Below, piece by piece: positions 43,255-51,893 of a stretch of 64,000 nucleotides of DNA (positions are counted from its first letter, which is position 1; each line of letters starts with the position of its first letter). The notes under the pieces are model-generated. The model did not search any database, was not told the DNA's origin, and worked only from the letters and a program-made list of their open reading frames with translations. The stretch lies in NCBI GenBank assembly GCA_036787955.1, contig DAIQOI010000003.1, forward strand, positions 248,001 to 312,000, read 5' to 3'. The position numbers and the translations under genes were made by a program. The stretch is from UBA2336 sp036787955 (GTDB lineage Bacteria; Bacteroidota; Bacteroidia; Cytophagales; Cyclobacteriaceae).

Positions 43255-44472
43255 TCATGCTTCCCCCAGCACTTCTTTTACCTTTCTGGCCGCATCTTTT
43301 AGCAAAATAGCCGAATATACCTTTAATCCGGATTGCTCAATAATGCGAGCGCCTTCCTCGGCATTCGTGCCCTGTAAACGTACAATAATGGGAACCCGTA
43401 TATCTCCAATTTTCTTATAAGCTTCAACCACCCCGTTGGCTACACGGTCGCAGCGTACGATACCTCCAAAGATGTTGATAAGGATGGCCTTTACGTTTGG
43501 GTCTTTCAGTATGATTCTGAACCCGGCCTCTACTGTTTCGGCACTGGCACCACCGCCTACATCCAGGAAGTTGGCCGGCTCACCTCCCGAAAGTTTGATG
43601 ATGTCCATGGTGGCCATGGCCAGGCCGGCACCATTTACCATACATCCTACATTACCGTCCAGCTTAACGTAGTTTAAGCCGGCTTTTCCGGCTTCTACTT
43701 CCAGGGGATCTTCTTCGGTGATGTCACGCAGCTCGGCCAGGTCTTTATGGCGGAACAGTGCGTTGTCATCCAGATTCACCTTGCAGTCAACCGCAAGGAT
43801 TTTATTGTCAGAGGTTTTCAGCAGCGGATTTATTTCAAACATGGATGCGTCCAGCCCGACATAGGCATTGTAGAGCGAATGAATGAATTTTACACCTTCC
43901 TTAAAGGCATTACCTGTCCAGCCCATGGCAAAGGCAATTTTCCGGGCCTGAAATGGCTGCAGCCCAAAAGTCGGGTCAACCCACTCTTTAACAATTTTTT
44001 CCGGATGGGTAGCCGCAACTTCTTCAATGTTCATACCGCCCTCGGTCGAAGCCATGATCACAGGTACACCTTTGGCCCGGTCGAGCAGCATGCTCAGGTA
44101 ATATTCTTTCGGCTCGCTTTCACCACGATAATATACATCTTCGGCAATCAGCACCTTGTTTACCTTTTTACCTTCCGGGCCGGTTTGCAAGGTAACCAGC
44201 GTGCCACCCAGTATGCCTTTCACCTTGTCAGGCACTTCGTTTAAACCTTTTGCCACCACTACGCCTTTTGAACCGGTTTCCTTGATGGTTCCTTTACCAC
44301 GCCCGCCGGCATGAATTTGGGATTTCACCACAAACCATTGGGTTCCGGTCTCGGCCTGCAGTTCCTTAGCTGCCTGAATGGCACCGTCAAGCGTATCGGC
44401 CACAATACCGCGCTGAACGGCCACGCCAAACTTTTTCAGTATTTCCTTGCCCTGGTATTCGTGTATGTTCAT
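43255..44472 (-). CDS. sucC: Succinyl-CoA ligase [ADP-forming] subunit beta
   Basis: 405 residues from ATG 44472 (MNIHEYQGKEILKKFGV); a start ten codons earlier would add an atypical tail. ATP-grasp domain: KSQIHAGGRGKGTI, VLIAEDVYYRGESEPKEYY, ASTEGGMNIEEVA, FEINPLLKTSDNKILAVDCK, then the ligase domain LDVGGGASAETVEAGF, INIFGGIVRCDRVANG and IVRLQGTNAEEGA. TCA-cycle enzyme pairing with SucD, which is not adjacent here, as is common in Bacteroidota. Divergent from lolD with 63 bases between starts. Confidence 0.96.
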   Translation of the reverse strand: MNIHEYQGKEILKKFGVAVQRGIVADTLDGAIQAAKELQAETGTQWFVVKSQIHAGGRGKGTIKETGSKGVVVAKGLNEVPDKVKGILGGTLVTLQTGPEGKKVNKVLIAEDVYYRGESEPKEYYLSMLLDRAKGVPVIMASTEGGMNIEEVAATHPEKIVKEWVDPTFGLQPFQARKIAFAMGWTGNAFKEGVKFIHSLYNAYVGLDASMFEINPLLKTSDNKILAVDCKVNLDDNALFRHKDLAELRDITEEDPLEVEAGKAGLNYVKLDGNVGCMVNGAGLAMATMDIIKLSGGEPANFLDVGGGASAETVEAGFRIILKDPNVKAILINIFGGIVRCDRVANGVVEAYKKIGDIRVPIIVRLQGTNAEEGARIIEQSGLKVYSAILLKDAARKVKEVLGEA

Positions 44473-44535
44473 GAAAGTGTAATTTGGGGCAAAATAGTGC
44501 AATTTGGCTTTTATTCAAATCATCCTACCTCAATA

Positions 44536-45195
44536 ATGCATTTCATGGTGCAGGCTGAAAACATCACCAAGTCGTACGGTTCGTTGCGGGTGCTTAAGGG
44601 CGTATCGCTTGTTGTGCAGCCAGGCGAAGTGGTAGCCATAGTGGGTGCTTCCGGGGCGGGTAAAAGTACTTTGCTGCACATTCTGGGTACGCTGGATAAA
44701 CCCGATAGCGGCCGGCTGCTCCTTAATGGAACCGATGTGCTGAGGCTGGATGAAAAATTACTGGCAGCATTCAGGAATAAATCAATCGGGTTTGTATTTC
44801 AGTTCCATAATCTTTTACCAGAATTTACTGCGCTTGAAAACGTAATGATTCCTGCGCTCATTGCCCGGCAAGATGAAAAGCAGGCCCGCAAAAGGGCAAC
44901 TGATTTACTGGATATGCTGGGATTAGGTGGGCGATTGGATCATAAACCGGCTGCCTTGTCGGGGGGGGAGCAGCAGCGAACGGCTGTGGCGCGTGCGTTG
45001 ATTAATAACCCGGCTTTAATACTGGCCGATGAGCCCAGCGGAAACCTCGATTCAAAAAATGCGCAGGAATTGCACCGGCTGTTTTTTGACTTACGCGAGC
45101 GTTTAAATCAGACTTTTGTAATCGTAACCCACAACGCCGAATTTGCCGCTATGGCTGATCGCAAATTGGAAATTAAAGATGGGGTAATTCTTTGA
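44536..45195 (+). CDS. lolD: LolD-like ABC transporter ATP-binding protein
   Basis: 219 residues from ATG 44536 (or 216 from ATG 44545). MacB/LolD-type ATPase: Walker A GASGAGKST, Q-loop and following GFVFQFHNLLPEFTALENV, signature LSGGEQQRTAVARAL, Walker B LILADEPSGNLD and switch His in FVIVTHN. It would energise lipoprotein release or a related FtsX-fold permease. No LolC/E partner is next to it, which is usual for Bacteroidota. A candidate terminator lies at 45419-45444. Confidence 0.9.
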   Translation: MHFMVQAENITKSYGSLRVLKGVSLVVQPGEVVAIVGASGAGKSTLLHILGTLDKPDSGRLLLNGTDVLRLDEKLLAAFRNKSIGFVFQFHNLLPEFTALENVMIPALIARQDEKQARKRATDLLDMLGLGGRLDHKPAALSGGEQQRTAVARALINNPALILADEPSGNLDSKNAQELHRLFFDLRERLNQTFVIVTHNAEFAAMADRKLEIKDGVIL

Positions 45196-45203
45196 GTCGG
45201 TGA

Positions 45204-45365
45204 CTAAACCCTGCGCTTGATGTACTTTGTCTGAGCTTTCAGGCCTTGAGGCGTAATTTTATTCTGCTGGGAATAAGCCGGGCAGTAGCTGGTTTCAAAA
45301 CTGCAGGACGACAACAAGACGCCTAGTAAAAGAAGGGCTGCCAAAAGGATCACAATTCGTTTCAT
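45204..45365 (-). CDS. Tiny lipoprotein (53 residues)
   Basis: Minus-strand ORF of 53 residues. The signal peptide MKRIVILLAALLLLGVLLSS ends in a clear lipobox before Cys21. The mature part is only 33 residues (CSFETSYCPAYSQQNK, then ITPQGLKAQTKYIKRRV), with a CPAY motif and a basic end. A perfect TAnnTTTG box (TATCTTTG) lies 25 bases upstream. Its stop converges on lolD with 8 bases between. Short CPAY-type lipoproteins are found in other Bacteroidota as I recall; function unknown. Confidence 0.7.
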   Translation of the reverse strand: MKRIVILLAALLLLGVLLSSCSFETSYCPAYSQQNKITPQGLKAQTKYIKRRV

Positions 45366-45389
45366 GGTTTGTTTGTTCAATCAACAGTT

Positions 45390-45397
45390 CAAAGATA
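45390..45397 (-). promoter_or_regulatory. -7 promoter box (TATCTTTG) of the tiny lipoprotein gene
   Basis: On the minus strand TATCTTTG matches TAnnTTTG exactly and ends 25 bases before the lipoprotein ATG. No clear TTG -33 element was found at the usual distance, so only the -7 part supports it. Confidence 0.45.
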
Positions 45398-45418
45398 TGG
45401 CGACCTGAGGCAGTGCAT

Positions 45419-45444
45419 GCAGCAGTTTTAACCTGCTGCTTTTT
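45419..45444 (+). terminator. Rho-independent terminator candidate
   Basis: GCAGCAG (45419-45425), loop TTTTAAC, CTGCTGC (45433-45439), then TTTTT on the plus strand. The 7-base perfect GC-rich stem with a T run fits an intrinsic terminator for transcription reading through from lolD. It also lies just upstream of the minus-strand lipoprotein promoter box and would protect it from read-through. Confidence 0.55.
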
Positions 45445-45489
45445 CATGTAAGACGAACCATTTTATTTCTTCACAACCTTTGCCGGAAA

Positions 45490-45535
45490 TTCATTTTTCA
45501 TAAACATATGAGCTGTTTTCAGTATGAAAAATGAA
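45490..45535. repeat. 13-base perfect inverted repeat
   Basis: TTCATTTTTCATA (45490-45502) and TATGAAAAATGAA (45523-45535), separated by 20 bases. AT-rich and without a T run, so not a classical terminator. Possible operator, transcript-stabilising hairpin or 3' end of the mtaB message. Confidence 0.5.
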
Positions 45536-45683
45536 GAAGCAAATATTTTACCGATAAGTCGAAATGTTTTGATTCACAATAACTTATAATTTTACCTTGT
45601 TGTGAACATTTGCATTTTGTGGATGATTTCTTACATCAGGAGTTACCGGTTATTTTTTGAATATTTTTGAAAATCTGAACGGC

Positions 45684-47006
45684 TCACCTGGTTATCTCAA
45701 CCGGTTCTTCGGCTTCGGCTACTTCCATCAGGCCATCTGAACCTATTCCGGTTAGCTGTACGGCCTTCAGTTCATTGACCAGGAGCGGGTCATATTTGGC
45801 AGCTACACGGATGTAATTTTCGGTGAAGCCATGCATGCGGCCATTTTCCACGTCGTTTTCAAAGAGCACGGTAGCCTTGCGTCCGATGTTTTCCTGATAG
45901 AATGCCCTGCGTTTTTTATCGGAAAGGATGTGCAGCATTTTTGAACGCTCATTGCGTACCGGCATGGGCACTTTTTCGGGTAAAGTTGCGGCCAGGGTAT
46001 TGTCGCGCTCGGAATAAGTAAACACATGAAGGTAGGAAACTTTCAGCTCGTTAATGAAGCGGTAGGTTTCCAGAAAGTCTTCATCCGTTTCACCGGGGAA
46101 GCCCACAATCACATCGGCACCGATGCAGGCATGGGGCATCAGGCTTTTTATTTTTTCCACCCTGTCTGCGTACACATCGCGAAGATAGCGCCTGCGCATG
46201 CGCTTCAGGATTTTATCCGAACCCGACTGAAGCGGTAAATGGAAATGCGGTGCGAATCTTTTGCTGCCGGCCACAAACTCGATGATTTCATCGGTAAGCA
46301 GGTTGGGTTCGATGGAAGAGATGCGAATGCGGTCAATGCCTTCTACTTCATCCAGTGTCCGGATTAAATCAATGAATCTTTCGCCTCTCCGGCCATCGCG
46401 AATCCCGAAGTCGCCGGTGTTTACACCGGTCAGCACAACTTCGCGCACTTCGGTGGCGGCAATTTCACGCGCGGTTTTCAGGATGTTTTCAATGCTGTCA
46501 CTTCGGCTGCTGCCACGTGCCAGCGGAATGGTACAGAAGGAACAGGAATAATCGCACCCGTCTTGCACCTTCAGAAACGTGCGCGTTCTGTCGCCTATAG
46601 AAAATGAGGTATTAAAACGGTTGGCTTCCCTAATATCCGAAGCCAATATCTGCGGCTTTTCCTTTCTTACGAACCCATCTAGGAGGTCCAGTAGCTGAAA
46701 TTTTTCAGCGGCACCCAGTACGGCATCCACGCCTTGTATTTCGGCAATTTCCCTGGGCTTAAGTTGTGCGTAGCATCCTACGATGGCTATATAGGCATCG
46801 GGCGAGATGGAGCGCGCTTCCCGCACAATTTTCCGACACTTTTTATCGGCATTTTCGGTAACCGAGCAGGTGTTAATAATGAAAATGTCGGGCTTATCGG
46901 TAAAATCGGTTTTCTGGTAGCCGCGCTGTTCAAACATCCGCGAAAGCGTGGATGTCTCGGCATAGTTTAGCTTACATCCCAGCGTATAAAAGGCTACCTT
47001 TTTCAT
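45684..47006 (-). CDS. mtaB: tRNA (N6-threonylcarbamoyladenosine(37)-C2)-methylthiotransferase MtaB
   Basis: 440 residues. Methylthiotransferase: N-terminal UPF0004 cysteines in FYTLGCKLNYAE, IINTCSVTE and IVGCYAQLKP; radical-SAM triad in DGCDYSCSFCTIPLARG; FHLPLQSGSDKILKRMRR, GADVIVGFPGETDEDF and a C-terminal TRAM domain. It adds the methylthio group to t6A37 in tRNAs reading ANN codons. The bacterial MtaB type fits better than MiaB or RimO because of the start KKVAFYTLGCKLN. A perfect TACCTTTG box lies just upstream. Confidence 0.92.
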   Translation of the reverse strand: MKKVAFYTLGCKLNYAETSTLSRMFEQRGYQKTDFTDKPDIFIINTCSVTENADKKCRKIVREARSISPDAYIAIVGCYAQLKPREIAEIQGVDAVLGAAEKFQLLDLLDGFVRKEKPQILASDIREANRFNTSFSIGDRTRTFLKVQDGCDYSCSFCTIPLARGSSRSDSIENILKTAREIAATEVREVVLTGVNTGDFGIRDGRRGERFIDLIRTLDEVEGIDRIRISSIEPNLLTDEIIEFVAGSKRFAPHFHLPLQSGSDKILKRMRRRYLRDVYADRVEKIKSLMPHACIGADVIVGFPGETDEDFLETYRFINELKVSYLHVFTYSERDNTLAATLPEKVPMPVRNERSKMLHILSDKKRRAFYQENIGRKATVLFENDVENGRMHGFTENYIRVAAKYDPLLVNELKAVQLTGIGSDGLMEVAEAEEPVEITR

Positions 47007-47013
47007 CGGGGCA

Positions 47014-47021
47014 CAAAGGTA
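47014..47021 (-). promoter_or_regulatory. -7 promoter box (TACCTTTG) of mtaB
   Basis: The minus-strand TACCTTTG is an exact TAnnTTTG match ending only 7 bases before the mtaB ATG. With initiation a few bases after the box, the transcript would be nearly leaderless. It may instead be chance, since DinB lies 30 bases upstream in the same direction. Confidence 0.4.
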
Positions 47022-47036
47022 CGCCGGTTCCGGGGC

Positions 47037-47501
47037 TTAAAAAAATCCGTACTCAATCAGCCTGCGGTGGTAGTTCACCTGGCCGAGGTGGTAACTGAGA
47101 TGGGCTGCCAGGTGAATAAGGAAGAAGACGGTTGATGCCTTGCCCATGGGCAGTTCGGCAGGGAAGGGCTGAAACAACCTGGCAGTGTCCAACCGGCTCA
47201 GTGACTTGCTAACAACTTCACGTGTGTTTTCTATTTCTTTTAGCAATTCGCTGCGCGGCACGTTGCGGGCAGCAAACTCATACTCACGGTTGCGCTTATA
47301 GTCCGTACCGCCCAGCACATGACCGATAAAGTGCTGCAGATTGCCGCACAGGTGCAGACAAAGATTTCCACCCGGGTTTTTGATTTCACCGCACAGCTTC
47401 CATAGCGATGCCTCGGATGCATAGGATTCAATCTCTTTCTTCAACTGCAGCAGGTCGCGGTCGAAGATGGTGATAAGACTGCTCAGAAACTCTTTTTCCA
47501 T
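47037..47501 (-). CDS. DinB-like (DUF1572-type) four-helix protein
   Basis: 154 residues, mostly helical. DinB/YfiT-like metal-binding four-helix bundle: LHLCGNLQHFIGHVLGG (His in helix 2) and FLIHLAAHLSYHLGQVNYHR (two His near the C-terminus) are the usual ligand positions. Such proteins may act as thiol- or damage-related transferases; the substrate is unknown. Co-directional with mtaB downstream (30 bases) and the phosphohexomutase upstream (42 bases), so possibly co-transcribed. Confidence 0.78.
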   Translation of the reverse strand: MEKEFLSSLITIFDRDLLQLKKEIESYASEASLWKLCGEIKNPGGNLCLHLCGNLQHFIGHVLGGTDYKRNREYEFAARNVPRSELLKEIENTREVVSKSLSRLDTARLFQPFPAELPMGKASTVFFLIHLAAHLSYHLGQVNYHRRLIEYGFF

Positions 47502-47543
47502 ACATCATTTCGGTTGAGATTAATACCTTGATGCAAGTGATTA

Positions 47544-49277
47544 TCAGATTGATCGCAGGTAGTTTGAATAAAGACTGATTCTTTCATCGAGGTTTTTGCT
47601 CACTTCGCTGTATTTTCCGGCATCAGGCAGTGAACTGTTTACACTGATGTAGTACTTGATTTTTGGTTCCGTGCCACTTGGTCGTACCGATATTTTGGTG
47701 CCATCGGCAAGATAAAACTGCAGTACATCCGATTTAGGGAAATTGAGCGGGGTGGTTTTTCCATTGCGCAAATCTTTTTCAAATCCTCCCTGGTAATCCA
47801 GCAGGCGCACTACAGGTTGGCCAGCCATATCAGCAGGGGGATTGGTGCGCAAGCGATGCATGAGGGCTTTCATTTCGGCCTCGCCTTGTTGTCCTTTTTT
47901 CACTACGTTAATCAGCCCCTCTTTATAAAATCCAAATTTCACATACAAATCAATGAGCCAGTCGTGCAGGGTTTTACCTTCGTTGTGTGCAATGGCGTGC
48001 ATGGCGGCAAAGAAGGCACAGGCCGAAACACCATCTTTATCGCGCACGAAATCGCCCACCATGTAGCCATAGCTTTCTTCGCCAGCTACAATAAATTTTT
48101 CCTTGCCCTCTTTCTCGCGGATAACGGAAGCGATGTACTTGAATCCGGTGAGGGTGTTGTAGCATGTTACACCGTAGTGGGCGGCTATGGTATCGGACAG
48201 TTCGGACGTAACGATGGTTTTGGCGATGAAACCTTGCCTGCGTTCATTTTCCGGCAGGTTATGCAGGATAAACCAGATAAGCAGGCTCAGTGCCTGATTG
48301 CCATTGAGCAAAACATATTCACCATCGGGTTTGCGAAGGCCTATGCCCACGCGGTCGGTGTCGGGGTCGGTGGCCATGACCAGCGAGGCATTTACAGACT
48401 TAGCCTTTCGCAGGGCCATTTCCATGGCCGATGCCTCTTCCGGGTTGGGCGACTTAACAGTGGGAAAGTTGCCATCGGGTGTATTTTGTTCTTCAACCAG
48501 ATGCAAGGCGGTAAAGCCTAAGCGTTTCAGGCATTCCGGCACCATGGTGATACCTGCACCGTGCAGGCTGGTGTACACCATGGGCAGGTTACTGTGCCTG
48601 CGAATAATATCCGGACGGGGTATGCGCTTGAGCACTTCGGTAAAATATGCTTCGTCCAGCTCAGGACCGATGGTGTGAATGAGGCTGTAATTGCCATCGA
48701 ATTTTACCTGCGTAAAATCGTTGATGGCATTGACTTCATCTACAATGTTTTTATCATGCGGGGCCACAATCTGTGCACCGTCATCCCAGTAAACTTTATA
48801 GCCATTGTATTCGGGTGGGTTGTGCGAGGCGGTGATGACCACACCTGCCCGGCACTTGAGGTAACGCACTGCAAACGAAAGCAGGGGGGTGGGTCGAAGC
48901 TCCGGAAAGAGCCACACCTTGATGCCGTTGGCGGCAAAGACACCTGCCGTCACTTCGGCAAAGTAGCGGCTGTTGTTGCGGCTGTCGTGAGCAATGGCCA
49001 CGCTTATTTTGTTGTCGCCAAAAACCTTTTTCAGGTAGTTGCACAGGCCCTGGGTGGCCATGCCTACTGTATAGCGGTTCATGCAGTTGGAACCAACGCC
49101 CATGATGCCGCGCAAGCCCCCTGTACCGAACTCAAGATTTTTGTAAAAGCGGTCGACAAGTGTTTGCCCGTTGGTTGAGGCGAGCAGCGTTTCAATTTCG
49201 CTCCGGCTTTGTGGGTCCAGCACCGGACTTTTGAGCCATGCAAGAGCGCGTTCGCGCGCCAGTTGTTCAACATTCAT
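47544..49277 (-). CDS. Phosphoglucomutase/phosphomannomutase family protein
   Basis: 577 residues, the long alpha-D-phosphohexomutase type. N-terminal GTGGLRGIMGVGSNCMN, phosphoserine loop VITASHNPPEYNGYK, metal loop ATDPDTDRVGIG, sugar loop VAGEESYGYMVGDF and the phosphate-binding C-terminus SVRPSGTEPKIKYYI. It interconverts hexose or pentose 1- and 6(5)-phosphates and could feed NDP-sugar supply for the glycan locus, though it is probably housekeeping. Starts 12 bases after the HPPD stop on the same strand. Confidence 0.92.
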   Translation of the reverse strand: MNVEQLARERALAWLKSPVLDPQSRSEIETLLASTNGQTLVDRFYKNLEFGTGGLRGIMGVGSNCMNRYTVGMATQGLCNYLKKVFGDNKISVAIAHDSRNNSRYFAEVTAGVFAANGIKVWLFPELRPTPLLSFAVRYLKCRAGVVITASHNPPEYNGYKVYWDDGAQIVAPHDKNIVDEVNAINDFTQVKFDGNYSLIHTIGPELDEAYFTEVLKRIPRPDIIRRHSNLPMVYTSLHGAGITMVPECLKRLGFTALHLVEEQNTPDGNFPTVKSPNPEEASAMEMALRKAKSVNASLVMATDPDTDRVGIGLRKPDGEYVLLNGNQALSLLIWFILHNLPENERRQGFIAKTIVTSELSDTIAAHYGVTCYNTLTGFKYIASVIREKEGKEKFIVAGEESYGYMVGDFVRDKDGVSACAFFAAMHAIAHNEGKTLHDWLIDLYVKFGFYKEGLINVVKKGQQGEAEMKALMHRLRTNPPADMAGQPVVRLLDYQGGFEKDLRNGKTTPLNFPKSDVLQFYLADGTKISVRPSGTEPKIKYYISVNSSLPDAGKYSEVSKNLDERISLYSNYLRSI

Positions 49278-49289
49278 AGGTTTCTGGTA

Positions 49290-50384
49290 TTATAGATTTC
49301 CGCGCAGTGCCTGTTCACGCTCTATGCTTTCAAATAATGCCTTGAAGTTACCTTTGCCGAACGATTTTGCTCCGTTGCGCTCGATGATTTCAAAAAATAC
49401 AGTGGGCCGGTCTTGTACCGGCTTGGTAAATATCTGCAGCAGATAACCTTCTTCATCGCGGTCAACCAGGATGTTCAGTTTTTTCAATTCTTCAAGGTTT
49501 TCGCTGATGGTGCCCACACGTTGTGGCACGTCATCGTAATAAGTTTCAGGTACATACAAAAACTCCACACCGCGTTTGCGCATTTCACTTACGGTAAAGA
49601 TGATATCATCCGTAGCTACCGCAATGTGCTGAACGCCCGGGCCACGATAAAAATCCAGATATTCCTCAATCTGTGATTTCCTTTTACCCTGAGCCGGCTC
49701 GTTAATGGGAAATTTGATGTAGCCGTTGCCGTTGGAAACCACCTTCGACATCAGCGCGCTGTATTCGGTCGAGATGTCTTTGTCGTCAAACGTTACCAGC
49801 AGGCTGAAGCCCATTACCTTTTCGTAAAAGTCAACCCAGTGATTCATCTTGCCCAGCTCCACGTTGCCCACGCAGTGATCTACATATTTTAACCCGATTG
49901 GTTCAACTTGAAAGGTACTCTTCCGCGGCTTGTACCCGGGCATGAAAGGCCCTGTGTAGTTTTTTCGCTCAACAAAGGTGTGTATGGTTTCTCCATAGGT
50001 TTTAATGGATGCTACTATCACCTCTCCGAATTCATCGGTCAGCACCCGGGGTGCGTGGGCAATCTCGGCTCCCCGCGATACGGTCTCCTCGAACGATTTG
50101 CGCGCATCATCAACCCACAGTGCCAGCACTTTTACCCCATCGCCATGCAATTTTACATGTTCCGATATTTCTGAGTCGGGGTAAAGAGATGAGGTAAGTA
50201 CCAGCGTAATCTTTCCCTGACGCAACACATAGGAAGCGCGGTCGCGCACGCCGGTCTCTGGGCCTGCATAGGCAATTAGTTCGAAGCCAAAGGCATACTG
50301 ATAAAATACGGCCGATTGCTTGGCGTTGCCTACATAAAACTCAATGTGGTCGGTGCCGTTGATTGGAAGAAAATCATGTGTCAT
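49290..50384 (-). CDS. hppD: 4-Hydroxyphenylpyruvate dioxygenase
   Basis: 364 residues. Two vicinal-oxygen-chelate halves: FLPINGTDHIEFYVGNAKQS at the start, and the C-terminal catalytic half with iron ligands in KYVDHCVGNVELG (His), GPGVQHIAVATDD (His) and VFFEIIERNG (Glu). FTKPVQDRPTVFFEII is a strong HPPD signature. Converts 4-hydroxyphenylpyruvate to homogentisate in tyrosine breakdown. Homogentisate dioxygenase is not adjacent. Divergent from the small unknown gene at 50492. Confidence 0.95.
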   Translation of the reverse strand: MTHDFLPINGTDHIEFYVGNAKQSAVFYQYAFGFELIAYAGPETGVRDRASYVLRQGKITLVLTSSLYPDSEISEHVKLHGDGVKVLALWVDDARKSFEETVSRGAEIAHAPRVLTDEFGEVIVASIKTYGETIHTFVERKNYTGPFMPGYKPRKSTFQVEPIGLKYVDHCVGNVELGKMNHWVDFYEKVMGFSLLVTFDDKDISTEYSALMSKVVSNGNGYIKFPINEPAQGKRKSQIEEYLDFYRGPGVQHIAVATDDIIFTVSEMRKRGVEFLYVPETYYDDVPQRVGTISENLEELKKLNILVDRDEEGYLLQIFTKPVQDRPTVFFEIIERNGAKSFGKGNFKALFESIEREQALRGNL

Positions 50385-50491
50385 AGCCTGTTGCTTGTTG
50401 AAATGGTAAAATTACTATTCGTTAACATTATTTTTCACTGAAAACTGGTTTTTGGATTTGTCCTTATGTAAGATTGTGCAAAACAACGACT

Positions 50492-50860
50492 ATGGCCGAA
50501 GCGGATTTCAAGGCAATAAACAAAGCCCTCGGGGAAATTGTAAAGGTGCGATCCGAGCTGGAAAAGCTGGATTACGACAATCCTGATTACGATGAACAGG
50601 AAGAGCGACTGCACAACCTGGAAGATGATTTTCAGGAAACATTCGGGAAGCAGCTGGAAAAGATTTTACAGCAGGTGCACAATAAATACTGCCCCGACAG
50701 CGATGTGCTGATGCCGATTGCTTATCTGGGTGATGGGGTTTCGGTTGAATTGAAATCACAGCCAGGCAAGGATGCACGCATGCGGCTGGATGTAAATCCG
50801 CTTCGTATTTTTATCAGCCTTCGTGGCAAAGAGCAGCTTGTGTGGGAGGTGGGTACCTGA
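50492..50860 (+). CDS. Small acidic protein of unknown function
   Basis: 122 residues from the ATG at 50492 (TTG 50474 would add six). The N-terminal half is a charged coiled-coil-like helix (KALGEIVKVRSELEKLDYDN, then EEQ-rich DEQEERLHNLEDDF); the C-terminal half is beta-like (VLMPIAYLGDGVSVELKS, LRIFISLRGKEQLVWEVGT). No catalytic motif or signal peptide. Not recognised. Its stop is directly adjacent to the trpS stop (convergent, sharing a CCTGATCAGG palindrome at 50856-50865). Confidence 0.7.
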   Translation: MAEADFKAINKALGEIVKVRSELEKLDYDNPDYDEQEERLHNLEDDFQETFGKQLEKILQQVHNKYCPDSDVLMPIAYLGDGVSVELKSQPGKDARMRLDVNPLRIFISLRGKEQLVWEVGT

Positions 50861-51829
50861 TCAGGCAAATCCCAGTTTTTTTCTTACCCGTTGTAATACT
50901 TCGCGGGCGATGTGACGGGCCCGTACTTCACCTTGCTGCAATTTTTTTTCCAGGTCATCCGGATTGCTCATGTAATGGGTAAAAGCCTTACGGGGCTCTT
51001 CAAACTTTTTCAGTATCAGTTCATACAGCTCCTGCTTGGCGTGGCCATAGCCATAATTGCCGGCCAGGTATTTCTGGCGCATGGCTTCCCGTTGCTCATC
51101 GGTTGCGAGCAAGGCATATAAGGTAAAGGTAGTGTCGGTGTCGGGATTTTTGGGAGCTTCCAGGGGTGTGCTGTCAGAAACTATCGATCGTATCTGCTTC
51201 AGCAGTTCTTTTTCCGGTGCAAATATGTCGATGGTGTTGCCGTACGATTTACTCATCTTCTGGCCGTCGGTGCCGGGTATGGTCATCACCTGTTCTTCGA
51301 TGCGGGCTTGGGGCACAACAAACGTTTCGCCATACAGGTTGTTGAAGGATGAGGCAATATCGCGCGTAATTTCAAGGTGTTGCTTCTGGTCCTTGCCTAC
51401 CGGTACCACTTCGGCATCGTATAGCAAAATATCGGCCGCCATCAGTACGGGGTAAGTGAACAGTCCCGCATTGACTTCGGCCAGCCGGTCGGCCTTATCT
51501 TTGAATGAGTGGGCATTGGCCAGCATAGGATAAGGAGCAAAGCAATTCAGGTACCAGGTTAATTCGCACACTTCAGGAATACGCGACTGACGGTACAGGT
51601 AATTTTTTTCTGTGTCGAATCCGAAGGCAAGCCATGCGGCAGCAACTGCGCGTACGTTTTCGGTACGCAGTGCTGCATCGCGAATGGTAGTAAGCGAGTG
51701 CAGATCGGCTATGAAAAAAAATGACTCGTTCTCTGGCTGCTGCGATAGCCTTATAGCCGGCAGGATCGCGCCCAGAATATTGCCCAGGTGGGGCTTTCCG
51801 CTGCTCTGGATACCGGTTAAAATTCTCAT
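50861..51829 (-). CDS. trpS: Tryptophan--tRNA ligase
   Basis: 322 residues, normal bacterial TrpRS length. Class I signatures: the HIGH-like SGKPHLGNILGA near the N-terminus and KMSKSYGNTIDIF (KMSKS loop). ADILLYDAEVVPVGKDQKQH followed by LE, the substrate pocket, is typical. Charges tRNA-Trp. The start is 64 bases from the divergent DUF1573 gene. Note that tryptophan dioxygenase is encoded a few kb away. Confidence 0.96.
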   Translation of the reverse strand: MRILTGIQSSGKPHLGNILGAILPAIRLSQQPENESFFFIADLHSLTTIRDAALRTENVRAVAAAWLAFGFDTEKNYLYRQSRIPEVCELTWYLNCFAPYPMLANAHSFKDKADRLAEVNAGLFTYPVLMAADILLYDAEVVPVGKDQKQHLEITRDIASSFNNLYGETFVVPQARIEEQVMTIPGTDGQKMSKSYGNTIDIFAPEKELLKQIRSIVSDSTPLEAPKNPDTDTTFTLYALLATDEQREAMRQKYLAGNYGYGHAKQELYELILKKFEEPRKAFTHYMSNPDDLEKKLQQGEVRARHIAREVLQRVRKKLGFA

Positions 51830-51851
51830 AGGCCTGCAAATAAAAGCAATA

Positions 51852-51877
51852 TTGTATTGTTATGCGCATTAACTTTG
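51852..51877 (+). promoter_or_regulatory. Promoter of the DUF1573 gene (TTG ... TAACTTTG)
   Basis: TAACTTTG (51870-51877) is a perfect TAnnTTTG box ending 16 bases before the ATG at 51894. A TTG at 51852-51854 lies 15 bases upstream, shorter than the usual -33 spacing. The -7 box and its distance from the start make a promoter likely. Confidence 0.55.
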
Positions 51878-51893
51878 TGACAAACAGAATTCT

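Larger units (their letters stand above)
45366..45683 (-). other. Intergenic region with promoter, terminator and 13-base inverted repeat
   Basis: 318 bases between mtaB (its 3' end) and the tiny lipoprotein, both on the minus strand. It holds the lipoprotein promoter box (45390-45397), a plus-strand hairpin with T run (45419-45444) and a perfect 13-base inverted repeat (45490-45502 / 45523-45535). A looser TTCACAA...TTGTGAA pair lies near 45573-45606. No coding sequence is convincing here. Confidence 0.5.

Noticed and set aside
43747..44244. 165-codon open frame opposite sucC
   Set aside because: Entirely inside a well-conserved gene on the other strand; composition follows the sucC codon pattern, so it is a shadow.
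44473..44535. Promoter boxes for sucC and lolD in their shared 63-base gap
   Set aside because: Candidate boxes (TATTTTGC, TAATTTGG) are one base short of TAnnTTTG, so they were not called.
48561..49178. 205-codon open frame opposite the phosphohexomutase gene
   Set aside because: Antisense shadow of a conserved gene with no recognisable domain.
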